Assembly: GCA_016714605.1 (NCBI GenBank)
Contig: JADKDL010000007.1
Span: 1-64,000, forward strand
DNA length: 64,000 nucleotides
Source: Bacteroidales bacterium
GTDB taxonomy: Bacteria; Bacteroidota; Bacteroidia; Bacteroidales; UBA1715
Reading direction: 5' to 3'
Part shown: one piece after another, positions 8,237 through 17,438 of the stretch
How positions within the stretch are numbered: position 1 is the stretch's first letter
Layout of the letters: each line of letters opens with the position of its first letter
Made by a program: the position numbers and the translations under genes
The notes under the pieces: generated by a model
What the model saw: the letters and a program-made list of their open reading frames with translations, nothing else
What the model was told of the DNA's origin: nothing
Databases searched by the model: none

Positions 8237-8701
8237 TTACTTATTTAATCTTATAGGCATTTTTAATAAAAGCCCAAATTCATTATACTGCTGTTTTATA
8301 TTCAGCCCCCAACCATGACGGTAATACAAATGCAAGACTGCTAACGACAATACAACCCTTCCATTTATTCCATGAATAACTTGCTTGTCTTCTACCTCAA
8401 AAAAATATGCAGGTTCAAAACCTAATATAAACCAGCCTATCTCAGGACCAATACTTACTTTAAGCTTTTCAGTATTTGTAAGCACATCGGCAAACATACC
8501 ATACCAGATAAGCTTACGCTGGTCTGATTTTAATTTAAAAATACTTACTTCTCCACCAAACTGAAAACCAGCAGAATCAGCAAATCCAACATTTACACCT
8601 GCAGAAATAAACGAAACATTCATATTATTGAAATTCTGCGCAAATGACGAGTTGAAATACAAAATATTTACAAAAACAATTAGTATTATTCTTTTTAACA
8701 T
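8237..8701 (-). CDS. Secreted beta-rich protein, possible outer-membrane protein
   Basis: A 154-residue protein with a signal peptide (MLKRIILIVFVNILYFNSSFA, cleavage before QNF). The mature part alternates hydrophobic and polar residues in strand-like blocks: MNVSFISAGVNVGF, GFQFGGEVSIFKL, KLIWYGMFADVL, KLKVSIGPEIGWFILG, GINGRVVLSLAVLHLYYRHGWGL and EFGLLLKMPIRLNK. This suggests a small beta-barrel or periplasmic beta protein. I recognise no named family. It is convergent with miaA, with only three bases between the stops, and no terminator fits in the gap. Confidence 0.65.
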   Translation of the reverse strand: MLKRIILIVFVNILYFNSSFAQNFNNMNVSFISAGVNVGFADSAGFQFGGEVSIFKLKSDQRKLIWYGMFADVLTNTEKLKVSIGPEIGWFILGFEPAYFFEVEDKQVIHGINGRVVLSLAVLHLYYRHGWGLNIKQQYNEFGLLLKMPIRLNK

Positions 8702-8917
8702 AGCTACTTTTCTTTTCAGTTGATTAAAATATATAATCGAAAATTACAAATAATCTTTATTAATACAAATATAAAAATAAAACAGGTATGACAATTAGAC
8801 TTATTTAACTAATGTAGAAATCTATTGCTCTACATAAAACTACTATTTTTCAGAGCCTTATTTATTTGTATATGAAAATAGATAGATGAAATGAGATGTA
8901 AAAACCTTTTTATTTTG

Positions 8918-8925
8918 TAAATTTG
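8918..8925 (+). promoter_or_regulatory. -7 promoter box for tatAC
   Basis: TAAATTTG, an exact TAnnTTTG, 23 bases before the tatA start. No strong -33 partner was seen. Confidence 0.5.
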
Positions 8926-8948
8926 AAATTAAACAAATATAGAAAAAC

Positions 8949-9203
8949 ATGTTACTTGGATTTACATTACTCGGAGTACTTGGCGGACAAGAAATATTAA
9001 TCATATTAATAATAGTATTAGTACTATTTGGTGGAAAAAAAATACCTGAACTGATGAGAGGGTTAGGACGAGGCGTAAAAGAATTTAAAGAAGGAATGAA
9101 TGGTGTCAATTTTGACAGTAATCAACCCAATACCAATAATAATCAAGAACAAAAACCTCAGAACCAAAATACTCAACAAGACAACTCAAAATCTGACAAA
9201 TAG
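8949..9203 (+). CDS. tatA: Twin-arginine translocase subunit TatA/E
   Basis: An 84-residue Tat pore subunit. It has one N-terminal membrane helix (GGQEILIILIIVLVLFGG, about 12-29), the hinge KKIPEL, an amphipathic helix (LMRGLGRGVKEFKEGMN) and a long Asn/Gln-rich polar tail, the standard TatA layout. It exports folded proteins together with TatC, encoded 23 bases downstream. TatA and TatE cannot be separated by sequence alone; with one copy next to tatC, TatA is the natural name. Confidence 0.9.
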   Translation: MLLGFTLLGVLGGQEILIILIIVLVLFGGKKIPELMRGLGRGVKEFKEGMNGVNFDSNQPNTNNNQEQKPQNQNTQQDNSKSDK

Positions 9204-9226
9204 TTGCTTACTACAGTATATAAAAC

Positions 9227-10060
9227 ATGAGTATAGAGCAATCTAGAGACAAGAATGAAGCAGCTCCATTAGCTGATCATCTAGGAGTTCTCAGAAATGT
9301 TGTAATACGCTCTGCAATAGCTATATTGATATTTGCTATTGCTGCTTTTTTTTACAAAGAATTTATATTTGAGAATATATTGCTTTCACCTCAAAAGCAC
9401 GATTTTATTACCAATGAGCTACTTTGCCGACTAGGCACTTTCCTTAACACCGAAGATTTGTGTGTTAAACCGAACGATTATGAACTGATAAACTTAGAAA
9501 TAGCCGGTCAGTTTCGCATTCATATTATGCTCTCCATTATGGTTGGCTTTGTTTTAGGCTTTCCTTATTTAGCATGGGAAATTTGGAGATTTGTAAAACC
9601 CGGACTTACTCAAAAAGAAGTAAGCAATACAAGAGGAATTGTATTTTATATTTCATTTTTATTCACAGTGGGTTTGCTATTTGGATATTTTGTAATTTCT
9701 CCATTAGCTATTAATTTTTTTACAACATATTCTGTTAGTGATACAATTGTTAATCAGTTTAAAATACAATCTTATATTTCAATTCTTACAACTACAACAC
9801 TGTCAACCGGATTGGCTTTTGAACTTCCGGTAGTTGTCTTTTTCCTTTCAAAAATGGGAATTGCTACTCCAAAAGGTATGAAAAAATATAGAAAGCATGC
9901 TATTGTTGTTTTATTCATTATTGCAGCTATAATAACCCCAGCCGACCCTTTTTCTATGTTTCTAGTAGCAATACCTCTACTGTTTCTCTACGAAATAAGT
10001 ATTTTCATTTCAAAATCGGTAGCCAAAGAAAATAAATTAAATGACTATATTGTAGAATAA
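9227..10060 (+). CDS. tatC: Twin-arginine translocase subunit TatC
   Basis: A 277-residue polytopic membrane protein with six expected helices. Typical motifs are ADHLGVLRNVVIRS at the N-terminus (the signal-recognition edge), FPYLAWEIWRFVKPGLT in the first cytoplasmic loop, STGLAFELPVVVFFLSKMGI and AAIITPADPFSMFLVAIPL. TatC recognises the twin-arginine signal peptide and recruits TatA. A periplasmic insert of about 40 residues (LSPQKHDFITNELLCRLGTF onward) with two cysteines follows helix 1, as often seen in Bacteroidota TatC. No tatB is present, as expected for a two-component Tat system. Confidence 0.95.
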   Translation: MSIEQSRDKNEAAPLADHLGVLRNVVIRSAIAILIFAIAAFFYKEFIFENILLSPQKHDFITNELLCRLGTFLNTEDLCVKPNDYELINLEIAGQFRIHIMLSIMVGFVLGFPYLAWEIWRFVKPGLTQKEVSNTRGIVFYISFLFTVGLLFGYFVISPLAINFFTTYSVSDTIVNQFKIQSYISILTTTTLSTGLAFELPVVVFFLSKMGIATPKGMKKYRKHAIVVLFIIAAIITPADPFSMFLVAIPLLFLYEISIFISKSVAKENKLNDYIVE

Positions 10061-10276
10061 AAAATGATTTACATCATCGTTGTTCTTTAATTTTTAAACT
10101 TCTTTAATCATATATTTGGATAAGAATAGGTATTTTTAACTAGGCCTTTCATAGTCATTTAATCACATTTGCTTCTAGTATCAAATAAAACATATTTTCT
10201 ACAATGGCGTACTATGCAAAACGTGAACGCTCTTAGTTTTTTCATTGTAATAATCAAGAAATCTTTAAAAAGTAAA

Positions 10277-13200
10277 ATGATAAAAGACATTAAAATAATA
10301 ATTGGATTTTTAATGTGCTTGCAAGTGTTTGGGTATGCTCAAGAAACTGAACAACTAGACTTTAAACACATAAGCACCTCTGATGGGCTAAGTCAGAGTA
10401 TTGTGGTAGATATAATTCAAGACCATATTGGCTATATGTGGTTCGCAACGCACAACGGCCTTAATAAGTATGATGGTTATACATTTACTCACTATATAAA
10501 TGAAGATACAAACTCCAAATATCTACAAAACCGAATCATTCAACGATTACATATAGATAAAAAGAAGAATTTATGGGTAGGTTCAAATAATGGCTTGGGC
10601 TTGTTCGACTATGAACAAGAAAAAATATTCAATATAAATTCTCTTTATTCGGGAGACACTATTTTTGGTCAGATTAATTGCTTTTTGGAAGATATAGACA
10701 ATATTCTTTGGATTGCAGGCTCAGATAATCTTTTTAAAATTGACTTCGAAAAGAATACAATTAAAGCTATTGGAAATTATTTTGATGAATACTCGGGCAT
10801 AGTACAAATTGCTCAAAGCAAGGTAAATACAATATACATGGCAAAAGAACTTCAAGTTTATGAATTTGATCCAATAAAAAAAACTCAAAAGCTTTTTTTT
10901 GAAATAAGCAAACATGAAAAGTTAGGCAAAAATGAGATGTTTGGAATAATGCAGATGAAAGTAGATAAAGACGGAGATGTTTGGATTGGAACATTTCAAG
11001 GCAATGTATATGTATATTCGATAAACCAAAAACAGATAAAAAAATTAAATGTACCTAAAAGCCCAATGGTTGATAGATTTTATATTGCAAAAGATGGAAC
11101 ATTCTATCTAAGTTTAGATAGCAAAGGTCTCTTCAAATTTGACAAAAACACAAATTCATATATTCAGATTACAGACTATAACAATGCCTTGGGAAAAATT
11201 AAGAGTAACAAAATAAGAGCTATATATATAGACCAACAAAATAACCTATGGCTTGGGCATTACCAATCAGGAATAAGCTATGTAAACATGGAATATAGAG
11301 GTTTTAAGTCAATTAAATACAATCCTGACAAACTAAATTCTTTAGACTTTCCGCTAATCTCATCTATTTACGTTGATTCTATAAAAAATATGTGGATAGG
11401 TTGCGATGGTGGAGGATTACGAAAAATAGAAGCTCACTCAGGAATTATTAAATCATTTACAAAAGAAAACGGAGGGTTACCAGACAATGCAGTAATAAAT
11501 TTAACAAACGACTCAGAAGACCGACTTTGGGTAGGAATGTATAGAGGTGGGCTAACGTATTTTGATAAAAAAAATGAAAAATATGTTCAACTTGCTTTTA
11601 AATCAGACTCGTCAAGCCCTTTGCTGATAAATGATATTCGCAAATTTGAAGAAGATGGGAAAGGAAATATTTGGCTTACTACGCATGGAAGAGGAATTAC
11701 TAAATATAATTTAAAAGACAAAACGTTTGAAAATTTTTCTAATCATGGAGATGAAAGTCATCAAATTTCCATTTTGTGGAATTTTGATATCATGTTCGAT
11801 ACTTTTGGACACTTATGGATAACTTCTACCTACGGACTTAATAGGCTTAATCCCAATACAAAAACTTTTAAGAAATATTTCCTTGATAGAAAAAATAATA
11901 AATCACTGATAGACAATATGAATTATTGCCTATTTCAAGATAGTAAACAAAGATTATGGGTAGGTACAGATAAAGGACTCTGTCTGTTTAATTATGAAAC
12001 AGAAACCTTTACACATTTTACTTCTAATGTAGGTCTAACAAATACAGCAATATGTGCAATTGAAGAGGGAAGTGAAGGTGAAATATGGTTAAGTACAAGA
12101 GAAGGCATATACAGTTTCAATCCAGAAACCAAAAAGTCTAAACACTTTACCTCAGAAGATGGCTTACAGGGTGATGAATTTACTCTAAATTCAAAATTTA
12201 AAGATAAAAATGGAACAATCTATTTTGGAGGAAACAACGGACTAACCTATTTTAATCCCAAACAATTAAAGCAAAATACAGTTGCGCCAAAAACAATTAT
12301 TACTACAATTGAGCTGCTAGGAAAGAAATTACTAGCTTCTGAAATGAATACAGAAAAAATGATTTTGAAACATAATCAGAACTTTTTAATATTTCATTTT
12401 GTTGCAATCAATTATATTAATACTGATAAAAACCAATATAAATATATACTTGAAGGTCTTGAAACCGAATGGAAAACCACTACCAAAGACAGAAAAGCTG
12501 TTTACACAAGTTTGCCACCCGGTTCCTACACCTTTAAAGTTTTAGGTTCAAATAATGATGGGATTTGGGATACAAAAGGTGCATCATTTAATTTCGTTAT
12601 TAAACCACCATTTTACTCAACCTGGTGGTTTAGAATAAGCTTCTCTGTAATAGTATTAAGCCTCTTTATTGGCTACTATGTATGGAAAGTAACCGAAGTA
12701 AAAAATCAAAACTTCAAACTGGAAGCACTAATTTTTGAACGCACCAAAGAACTCATTACTATAAACAAATTTCTTGAAGAAAAAAATGTAGAAATTGAAG
12801 CTCAAAGAAATGAGCTAGTTGAACATGAAGAAATGCTTCTGCAAATGAATGAAGAGTTAAGAGCAAAAAATGACCAACTTGCAGAGAAAGAAAACAAACT
12901 AGTTGAATCTAATAATAAACTCTCTGAGCTCATTAATACAAAAGACAAAATGCTTTCAATTATAGCCCACGACCTAAAAAACCCAATGAACGCACTTATG
13001 GGCTTTAGCTCTCTTTTGATGGGGAAAATCACTCAATATTCTACAGAAAAAATTGAGAATTTTATTAAAATTATTTATACCTCTTCAAATAACGCCTATA
13101 ATTTATTAGAAAACTTACTCACTTGGGCTCGCTCTCAAACCGGAAATATTACAATTGAAAAACAACTAATAAATATTAATGATATTGTAAATGAGGCATT

Positions 13201-13633
13201 TGAACTGCTCAATAATAATGCAGAAAAAAAGGAAATATCTTTACATTATTCGGTTAAAGACAACTCACCTAAAATAATTTTTGCCGATAGAAATACCGTT
13301 TCTACAATCATTAGAAATCTAATTTCAAATGCAATAAAGTTTACCAATAAAAATGGAGAAATAGTTGTTGATGTAAAAACAGACACAAAATCAAACACTT
13401 ATATATCTATTTCTGACAATGGAGTTGGTATGACTGAATCTCAAAAAAGCAGATTGTTTAGAATAGAGAAAGACAACACCACCCAAGGAACAGAAAATGA
13501 AACAGGAACTGGACTTGGACTTATTATCTGCAAAGAATTCGCTCAAAAAAATGGAGCTGAACTTACTGTAGAAAGTGAAGTTGATAAAGGTACGACTTTT
13601 ACGCTTTCATTTCCTCCAATTTCTATATTATAA
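10277..13633 (+). CDS. Two-component sensor histidine kinase with Reg_prop propeller and Y_Y_Y domain
   Basis: A 1118-residue membrane sensor. I chose the ATG at 10277 because it opens a signal peptide (MIKDIKIIIGFLMCLQVFGYA); the frame is open further upstream. The periplasmic part has about 14 two-bladed propeller repeats with motifs such as YMWFATHNGLNKYDG and LWVGTDKGLCLF, then a Y_Y_Y domain (YILEGLETEWKTT, about 715-780), a helix near 783-805 and a coiled coil. The kinase core has the H-box His898 (IIAHDLKNPMNAL), N-box NLISNAIKF, G1 SDNGVGM and G2 GTGLGLIICKEF. It ends after the ATPase domain, with no receiver or AraC domain as in hybrid forms, so it needs a separate response regulator, not found here. 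Ligand unknown; relatives often sense glycans. Confidence 0.92.
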   Translation: MIKDIKIIIGFLMCLQVFGYAQETEQLDFKHISTSDGLSQSIVVDIIQDHIGYMWFATHNGLNKYDGYTFTHYINEDTNSKYLQNRIIQRLHIDKKKNLWVGSNNGLGLFDYEQEKIFNINSLYSGDTIFGQINCFLEDIDNILWIAGSDNLFKIDFEKNTIKAIGNYFDEYSGIVQIAQSKVNTIYMAKELQVYEFDPIKKTQKLFFEISKHEKLGKNEMFGIMQMKVDKDGDVWIGTFQGNVYVYSINQKQIKKLNVPKSPMVDRFYIAKDGTFYLSLDSKGLFKFDKNTNSYIQITDYNNALGKIKSNKIRAIYIDQQNNLWLGHYQSGISYVNMEYRGFKSIKYNPDKLNSLDFPLISSIYVDSIKNMWIGCDGGGLRKIEAHSGIIKSFTKENGGLPDNAVINLTNDSEDRLWVGMYRGGLTYFDKKNEKYVQLAFKSDSSSPLLINDIRKFEEDGKGNIWLTTHGRGITKYNLKDKTFENFSNHGDESHQISILWNFDIMFDTFGHLWITSTYGLNRLNPNTKTFKKYFLDRKNNKSLIDNMNYCLFQDSKQRLWVGTDKGLCLFNYETETFTHFTSNVGLTNTAICAIEEGSEGEIWLSTREGIYSFNPETKKSKHFTSEDGLQGDEFTLNSKFKDKNGTIYFGGNNGLTYFNPKQLKQNTVAPKTIITTIELLGKKLLASEMNTEKMILKHNQNFLIFHFVAINYINTDKNQYKYILEGLETEWKTTTKDRKAVYTSLPPGSYTFKVLGSNNDGIWDTKGASFNFVIKPPFYSTWWFRISFSVIVLSLFIGYYVWKVTEVKNQNFKLEALIFERTKELITINKFLEEKNVEIEAQRNELVEHEEMLLQMNEELRAKNDQLAEKENKLVESNNKLSELINTKDKMLSIIAHDLKNPMNALMGFSSLLMGKITQYSTEKIENFIKIIYTSSNNAYNLLENLLTWARSQTGNITIEKQLININDIVNEAFELLNNNAEKKEISLHYSVKDNSPKIIFADRNTVSTIIRNLISNAIKFTNKNGEIVVDVKTDTKSNTYISISDNGVGMTESQKSRLFRIEKDNTTQGTENETGTGLGLIICKEFAQKNGAELTVESEVDKGTTFTLSFPPISIL

Positions 13634-13773
13634 TAAATATTTTATCAAAACTATTGTAAGTATAGAAAACGTTATGCAACAAAACAAAAATTAAAATTGT
13701 CTTGTATGTAAATATCGCATATTTTGGCTCTGTTTTTGAAATACCTGATTGACAAACAAAATAAAACTGAGAA

Positions 13774-14022
13774 ATGACACAACAATTAAACATAAAACTT
13801 TTAGCTACAGATCATCCGGAAATTCAAATCAGTAACAACGTTTTGATTTTCGATTCTAGATTTCTTGATCCTATGCGTTTTAGCATACATACCATTTACG
13901 GTCAGGAAGTTATGTCGGGTATTGTAGCCCATGGCAGCAATTCAATTGCTCTGCACAATTTAGGCACTGGCATTTACGAATTTAAATTACTAGATTTTTC
14001 TTATAGACTAGTTGTTGATTAA
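13774..14022 (+). CDS. Small protein resembling an isolated T9SS C-terminal sorting domain
   Basis: An 82-residue ORF without a signal peptide. Its body follows the pattern of the type IX secretion C-terminal domain: a strand (NNVLIFDSRFL), then FSIHTIYGQEVMSG, HGSNSIALHNLGTGIYEF and a closing strand KLLDFSYRLVVD. The usual PNP motif is missing (HPEIQISNN occupies that place). No N-terminal cargo precedes it: the upstream 140 bases are AT-rich and the kinase stop is at 13633. It could be a remnant of a larger T9SS protein or a real small cytoplasmic protein with the same fold. The similarity is visible; the function is not known. Confidence 0.5.
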   Translation: MTQQLNIKLLATDHPEIQISNNVLIFDSRFLDPMRFSIHTIYGQEVMSGIVAHGSNSIALHNLGTGIYEFKLLDFSYRLVVD

Positions 14023-14200
14023 ATACCTTTGTGTAACTATTTTGGTGTAAAAAAAACAACCTACGCCAGAATGTCATCTCGTAATAGTATCACATCTTTT
14101 TTTAAAGGAAGTATTTATTGAGTTGTACTCCGTTAAACAAATTTTAGCGCTCCTCTTTTAAAATTAAAGTCACATAAATTATTGATATCTCCGCAACCTA

Positions 14201-15424
14201 CTAAATTGGAGTCAAAAAGCTTATTCGCTCATTTATAGAATATCCAAATATTGAAATTATCGGACTTTGAAATGTATATTTATTATTGAGTATTTCTTTA
14301 AGATTGGTAATGGTAGTATGCTGATTTGGAAATGAAACATTATAGACAACCCCCACCGGAAACGTTTCAGGATACCCTTTTTTCAGATATTGGTCTGCAA
14401 TTTCCTTCAAATTATTTGCACCCATATAATAAATAGAAGTATCGGCATCTAATACCTTGAAACTATTTTTTGCATGAGCTGTACCTATTGCAACTGACGA
14501 AGCTACTCCCCTATGCGTCAATGGAATACCCGACAAGGCAGCAGCAGCTAAACCAGAGGTTATACCGGGAATAATATCTACCAATATTCCCTTATTTACC
14601 AAAAACTGTTTCTCTTCAATTCCACGTCCAAAGATAAGCGGATCGCCTCCTTTTAGCCGAACAACAATTTTATTCTGTTGTGCAGCTTGAAGCAAATATA
14701 GATTTATCTCATCTTGAACTCTATGATGATTATCTCTACGTTTGCCTACATACACTTTCTGAGCATCATATTTTGACAAAACAGAAGCGTCAATTAAATC
14801 GTCATGAAAGATAATTTCGGCTGCTTGAAGCGCCTTCTGTGCTCTTACCGTCATCAAATCCGGATTGCCCGGTCCAAAACCAACCAAGTATACTGTGCCT
14901 TTTTTAAATTCAGTTTGTACTATCTTCTTTGAACTTGGATACATGGATTTTCTTTTAAACAAACTTCTAAACCATGCAACTAAAAATCCATATTCAAATA
15001 CATCGTGTATTTTATTGCGCCAAGTTATTGATTTATAAACATCTTCACCATTGGAACCAACTGCTACAGTCATATTATTTTTTCTGTAAATAGCAGGAGA
15101 AACAAAATCGCAGAAAGCAGGATTATCTACCACATTAACCAATATCTTCTGTTCATGCCCATCGTTCAAAATCTGTTTGTTAAGCAATGTATTATTTGTA
15201 GCAGCAAAGACTAAGAAAAAATCCGACAAATCTGTCTTTTCATAAGATTTTTCAATGATTGTCGCACCTGTTTTTCGAACATTTTCAGCTACTTCTTTGG
15301 CTATAACCGTTATGTTGGATGTGAATCGCTGCAATAAAATTATTTTATGATAAGCTACTTTACCACCGCCAATCATTAGAATCTTTTTATTTTCAATATT
15401 TATTGAAATAGGTAGAAAGTTCAT
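14201..15424 (-). CDS. cysG: Siroheme synthase: precorrin-2 dehydrogenase/chelatase plus uroporphyrinogen-III C-methyltransferase
   Basis: A 407-residue two-domain enzyme making sirohaem, the cofactor of the sulfite reductase encoded next door. Residues 1-150 are the NAD-dependent dehydrogenase/ferrochelatase part (MIGGGKVAYHK nucleotide-binding loop, NVVDNPAFCDFVSPA). Residues about 168-407 are the SAM-dependent methyltransferase: GTVYLVGFGPGNPDLMT, FHDDLID, VRLKGGDPLIFGRG, PGITSGLAAA and GIPLTHRGVASSV. It is shorter than enterobacterial CysG (about 457) mainly in the linker. It lies 209 bases after cysI in the same direction, and the pathway link supports the call strongly. Confidence 0.93.
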   Translation of the reverse strand: MNFLPISINIENKKILMIGGGKVAYHKIILLQRFTSNITVIAKEVAENVRKTGATIIEKSYEKTDLSDFFLVFAATNNTLLNKQILNDGHEQKILVNVVDNPAFCDFVSPAIYRKNNMTVAVGSNGEDVYKSITWRNKIHDVFEYGFLVAWFRSLFKRKSMYPSSKKIVQTEFKKGTVYLVGFGPGNPDLMTVRAQKALQAAEIIFHDDLIDASVLSKYDAQKVYVGKRRDNHHRVQDEINLYLLQAAQQNKIVVRLKGGDPLIFGRGIEEKQFLVNKGILVDIIPGITSGLAAAALSGIPLTHRGVASSVAIGTAHAKNSFKVLDADTSIYYMGANNLKEIADQYLKKGYPETFPVGVVYNVSFPNQHTTITNLKEILNNKYTFQSPIISIFGYSINERISFLTPI

Positions 15425-15565
15425 AAAAATACTTGTTTAATTGTTACTATCTGGTAAGAAATAGAGGTTTTAAAACGAACCATAGGCACACAAAATCTCA
15501 ATAGAATACACTGAAATTCAGAATCAAACCCACTGTTCCCTATTCGATTATGCCAAGGTTAGACT

Positions 15566-15601
15566 AAAACCAACCAGCAAAATTTTAATTCTGATTGGTT
15601 T
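15566..15601 (-). terminator. Hairpin between cysI and cysG
   Basis: On the minus strand AAACCAATCAG pairs with CTGGTTGGTTT (11 bp including one G-U), followed by a short T run, 32 bases after the cysI stop. It may be a terminator or a partial attenuator or processing site that lowers cysG expression relative to cysJI. The T tract is weak. Confidence 0.5.
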
Positions 15602-15633
15602 AGTAAATCAAAACCACTATTTAAGAATAATAC

Positions 15634-17385
15634 TTATATCTGAAAATTCATATTTAATTTTCTATAATCGGGTAATACCGTTGGTCCTGGTTTCACATAA
15701 CCATTTCTAACAACAAAATCACCAAAGCGCTCAGCATTATTTCTGTTTTGAGCATAAGAGAAAATAATTGGCGTTAGTTCTGCAATTATCTGTTCTTCGT
15801 TTAGCATTTCTCTATACAAAGTATTAAATCTATTGCCGGTAAAGCCACCACCTAAATATAAATTGTACAATCCGGGAGCTTTCCCAATAAAACCAATTTC
15901 AGCAATCCAAGGTCGTCCGCAACCATTTGGACAGCCAGTCATGCGTATTGTAATATCTTCATTAGCCAATCCATTTTCAGCTAAAATAATCTCAAGTTTA
16001 TCAATAAGCGAAGGTAAATATCTCTCGGCTTCGGCAAACGCAAGAGTACAAGTATTTAAGGCAACACAAGCTACTGAATTTCTTCTTAAACCCGATTTTT
16101 TGATATATTCTAAAATACCATACTTTTGGAGAATAGAATCTAGCTCTATTTTTTTGTTATCGGTTACTTTTGCAACAATAATATTCTGATTGGCAGTAAC
16201 TCTAAAATCGCCAGTATGAATTTGTGCAATTTCTTTTAGTACAGTTCTATATTTCAGATTTTCAAAATCTTTCAACCTGCCACCTTCAACAAAAAGTCCT
16301 AGATACCACAATCCATCAGCAGCGCGTTCCCAGCCATATCTGTCGCCGGTACTTTCAAAAGCAAACGGTTTAGATGGCTCAGGTTCAAAACCGGCTCTTT
16401 TGTATATGTCTTTGATAAAGAAATCGAAACCGAGTCGGTCTATTGTATATTTCAATCTGGCAATTTTTCTATTTTCCCTATTTCCGTTATCTTTTTGAAA
16501 AAGGACAATAGCTTCTGCCAATTTTAGAGCTCTTTCTGGAGTTACAAATCCTACCAAATCGGCCAGTCTCGGATAGGTTTCTGGCATACCAAATGTAGTA
16601 CCTAATCCGCCTCCGGCAGTCACATTATAACCAATTAGCTTACCGTCCTCTTCAATAGCTATAAAACCTAAATCATTAGTAAACACATCAGTATCATTGT
16701 AAGGTGGCACAGCAATAGCAGTTTTAAATTTTCTCGGCAAATATGTTTTACCGTAGATAGGTTCAAAATCCTCAACAGGCTCGCCTCCTGCAACAAGTTT
16801 TTTATTTAACCAAATTTCATGATAGGCACTCGTTTGAGGTGTGAAATAATCATTTAGTTCTTTTGCAAATGCCTGAACTTCATCAAAAACCAGAGATTGC
16901 CCCGGATTTACCGAACACATTACATTCCTGTTTACATCGCCACAAGCAGCAATAGTATCAAGTAAAGTATCGTTTATAGCTTGTATTGTTTTTTTTAGTT
17001 TTTTCTTAAATATTCCATGAAATTGCACCGCCTGACGAGTGGTGAGCTTCAGTGTGCCACTCGCATAGGTATCAGCAATTTGGTCTAATTTGAGCCATTG
17101 TTGCGGAGTAATAATACCACCTGGCACTCTAACTCTGATCATAAAACTGTAAAGTGGCTCCAATTTTTGCCTTTTCCTCTCGCTATCAAGCTCTCTGTCT
17201 TGTTGTTGATATGCTCCATGAAACTTAATGAGCTGAGTATCTGCCTCTGCCAAACTTCCAGTCAATTCATCATCAAGACTTTCTTTTAATGTACCTCTTA
17301 AATATCTACTGGAATTTTTAATTTTTTCTACCTCAGATAATTTGCTATTGGTAGCACTACTATTTTTATTTTCTGATTGTGTCAT
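15634..17385 (-). CDS. cysI: Assimilatory sulfite reductase hemoprotein (beta subunit)
   Basis: A 583-residue sulfite reductase hemoprotein reducing sulfite to sulfide with six electrons. Substrate and sirohaem-side motifs include LKLTTRQAVQFHG, GDVNRNVMCSVNP and YGKTYLPRKFK. The [4Fe-4S]-sirohaem ligand cysteines are in VACVALNTCTLAFAEAER (C-x5-C) and RMTGCPNGCGRPW (C-x3-C), both complete. Size and motif set match the NADPH-type CysI. It starts 53 bases after the cysJ stop on the same strand, so the two subunits should be co-transcribed. The poorly conserved N-terminal Ser/Asn-rich 20 residues are normal. Confidence 0.95.
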   Translation of the reverse strand: MTQSENKNSSATNSKLSEVEKIKNSSRYLRGTLKESLDDELTGSLAEADTQLIKFHGAYQQQDRELDSERKRQKLEPLYSFMIRVRVPGGIITPQQWLKLDQIADTYASGTLKLTTRQAVQFHGIFKKKLKKTIQAINDTLLDTIAACGDVNRNVMCSVNPGQSLVFDEVQAFAKELNDYFTPQTSAYHEIWLNKKLVAGGEPVEDFEPIYGKTYLPRKFKTAIAVPPYNDTDVFTNDLGFIAIEEDGKLIGYNVTAGGGLGTTFGMPETYPRLADLVGFVTPERALKLAEAIVLFQKDNGNRENRKIARLKYTIDRLGFDFFIKDIYKRAGFEPEPSKPFAFESTGDRYGWERAADGLWYLGLFVEGGRLKDFENLKYRTVLKEIAQIHTGDFRVTANQNIIVAKVTDNKKIELDSILQKYGILEYIKKSGLRRNSVACVALNTCTLAFAEAERYLPSLIDKLEIILAENGLANEDITIRMTGCPNGCGRPWIAEIGFIGKAPGLYNLYLGGGFTGNRFNTLYREMLNEEQIIAELTPIIFSYAQNRNNAERFGDFVVRNGYVKPGPTVLPDYRKLNMNFQI

Positions 17386-17438
17386 TTCTTTCTTTTTTAA
17401 AATAATAAAAAATTAAATTCTTTCTGAAAAATAATCAA

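Noticed and set aside
10169..10276. Upstream extension of the propeller kinase frame
   Set aside because: The first 36 residues lie before a clear signal peptide beginning at 10277, so the longer start is unlikely.
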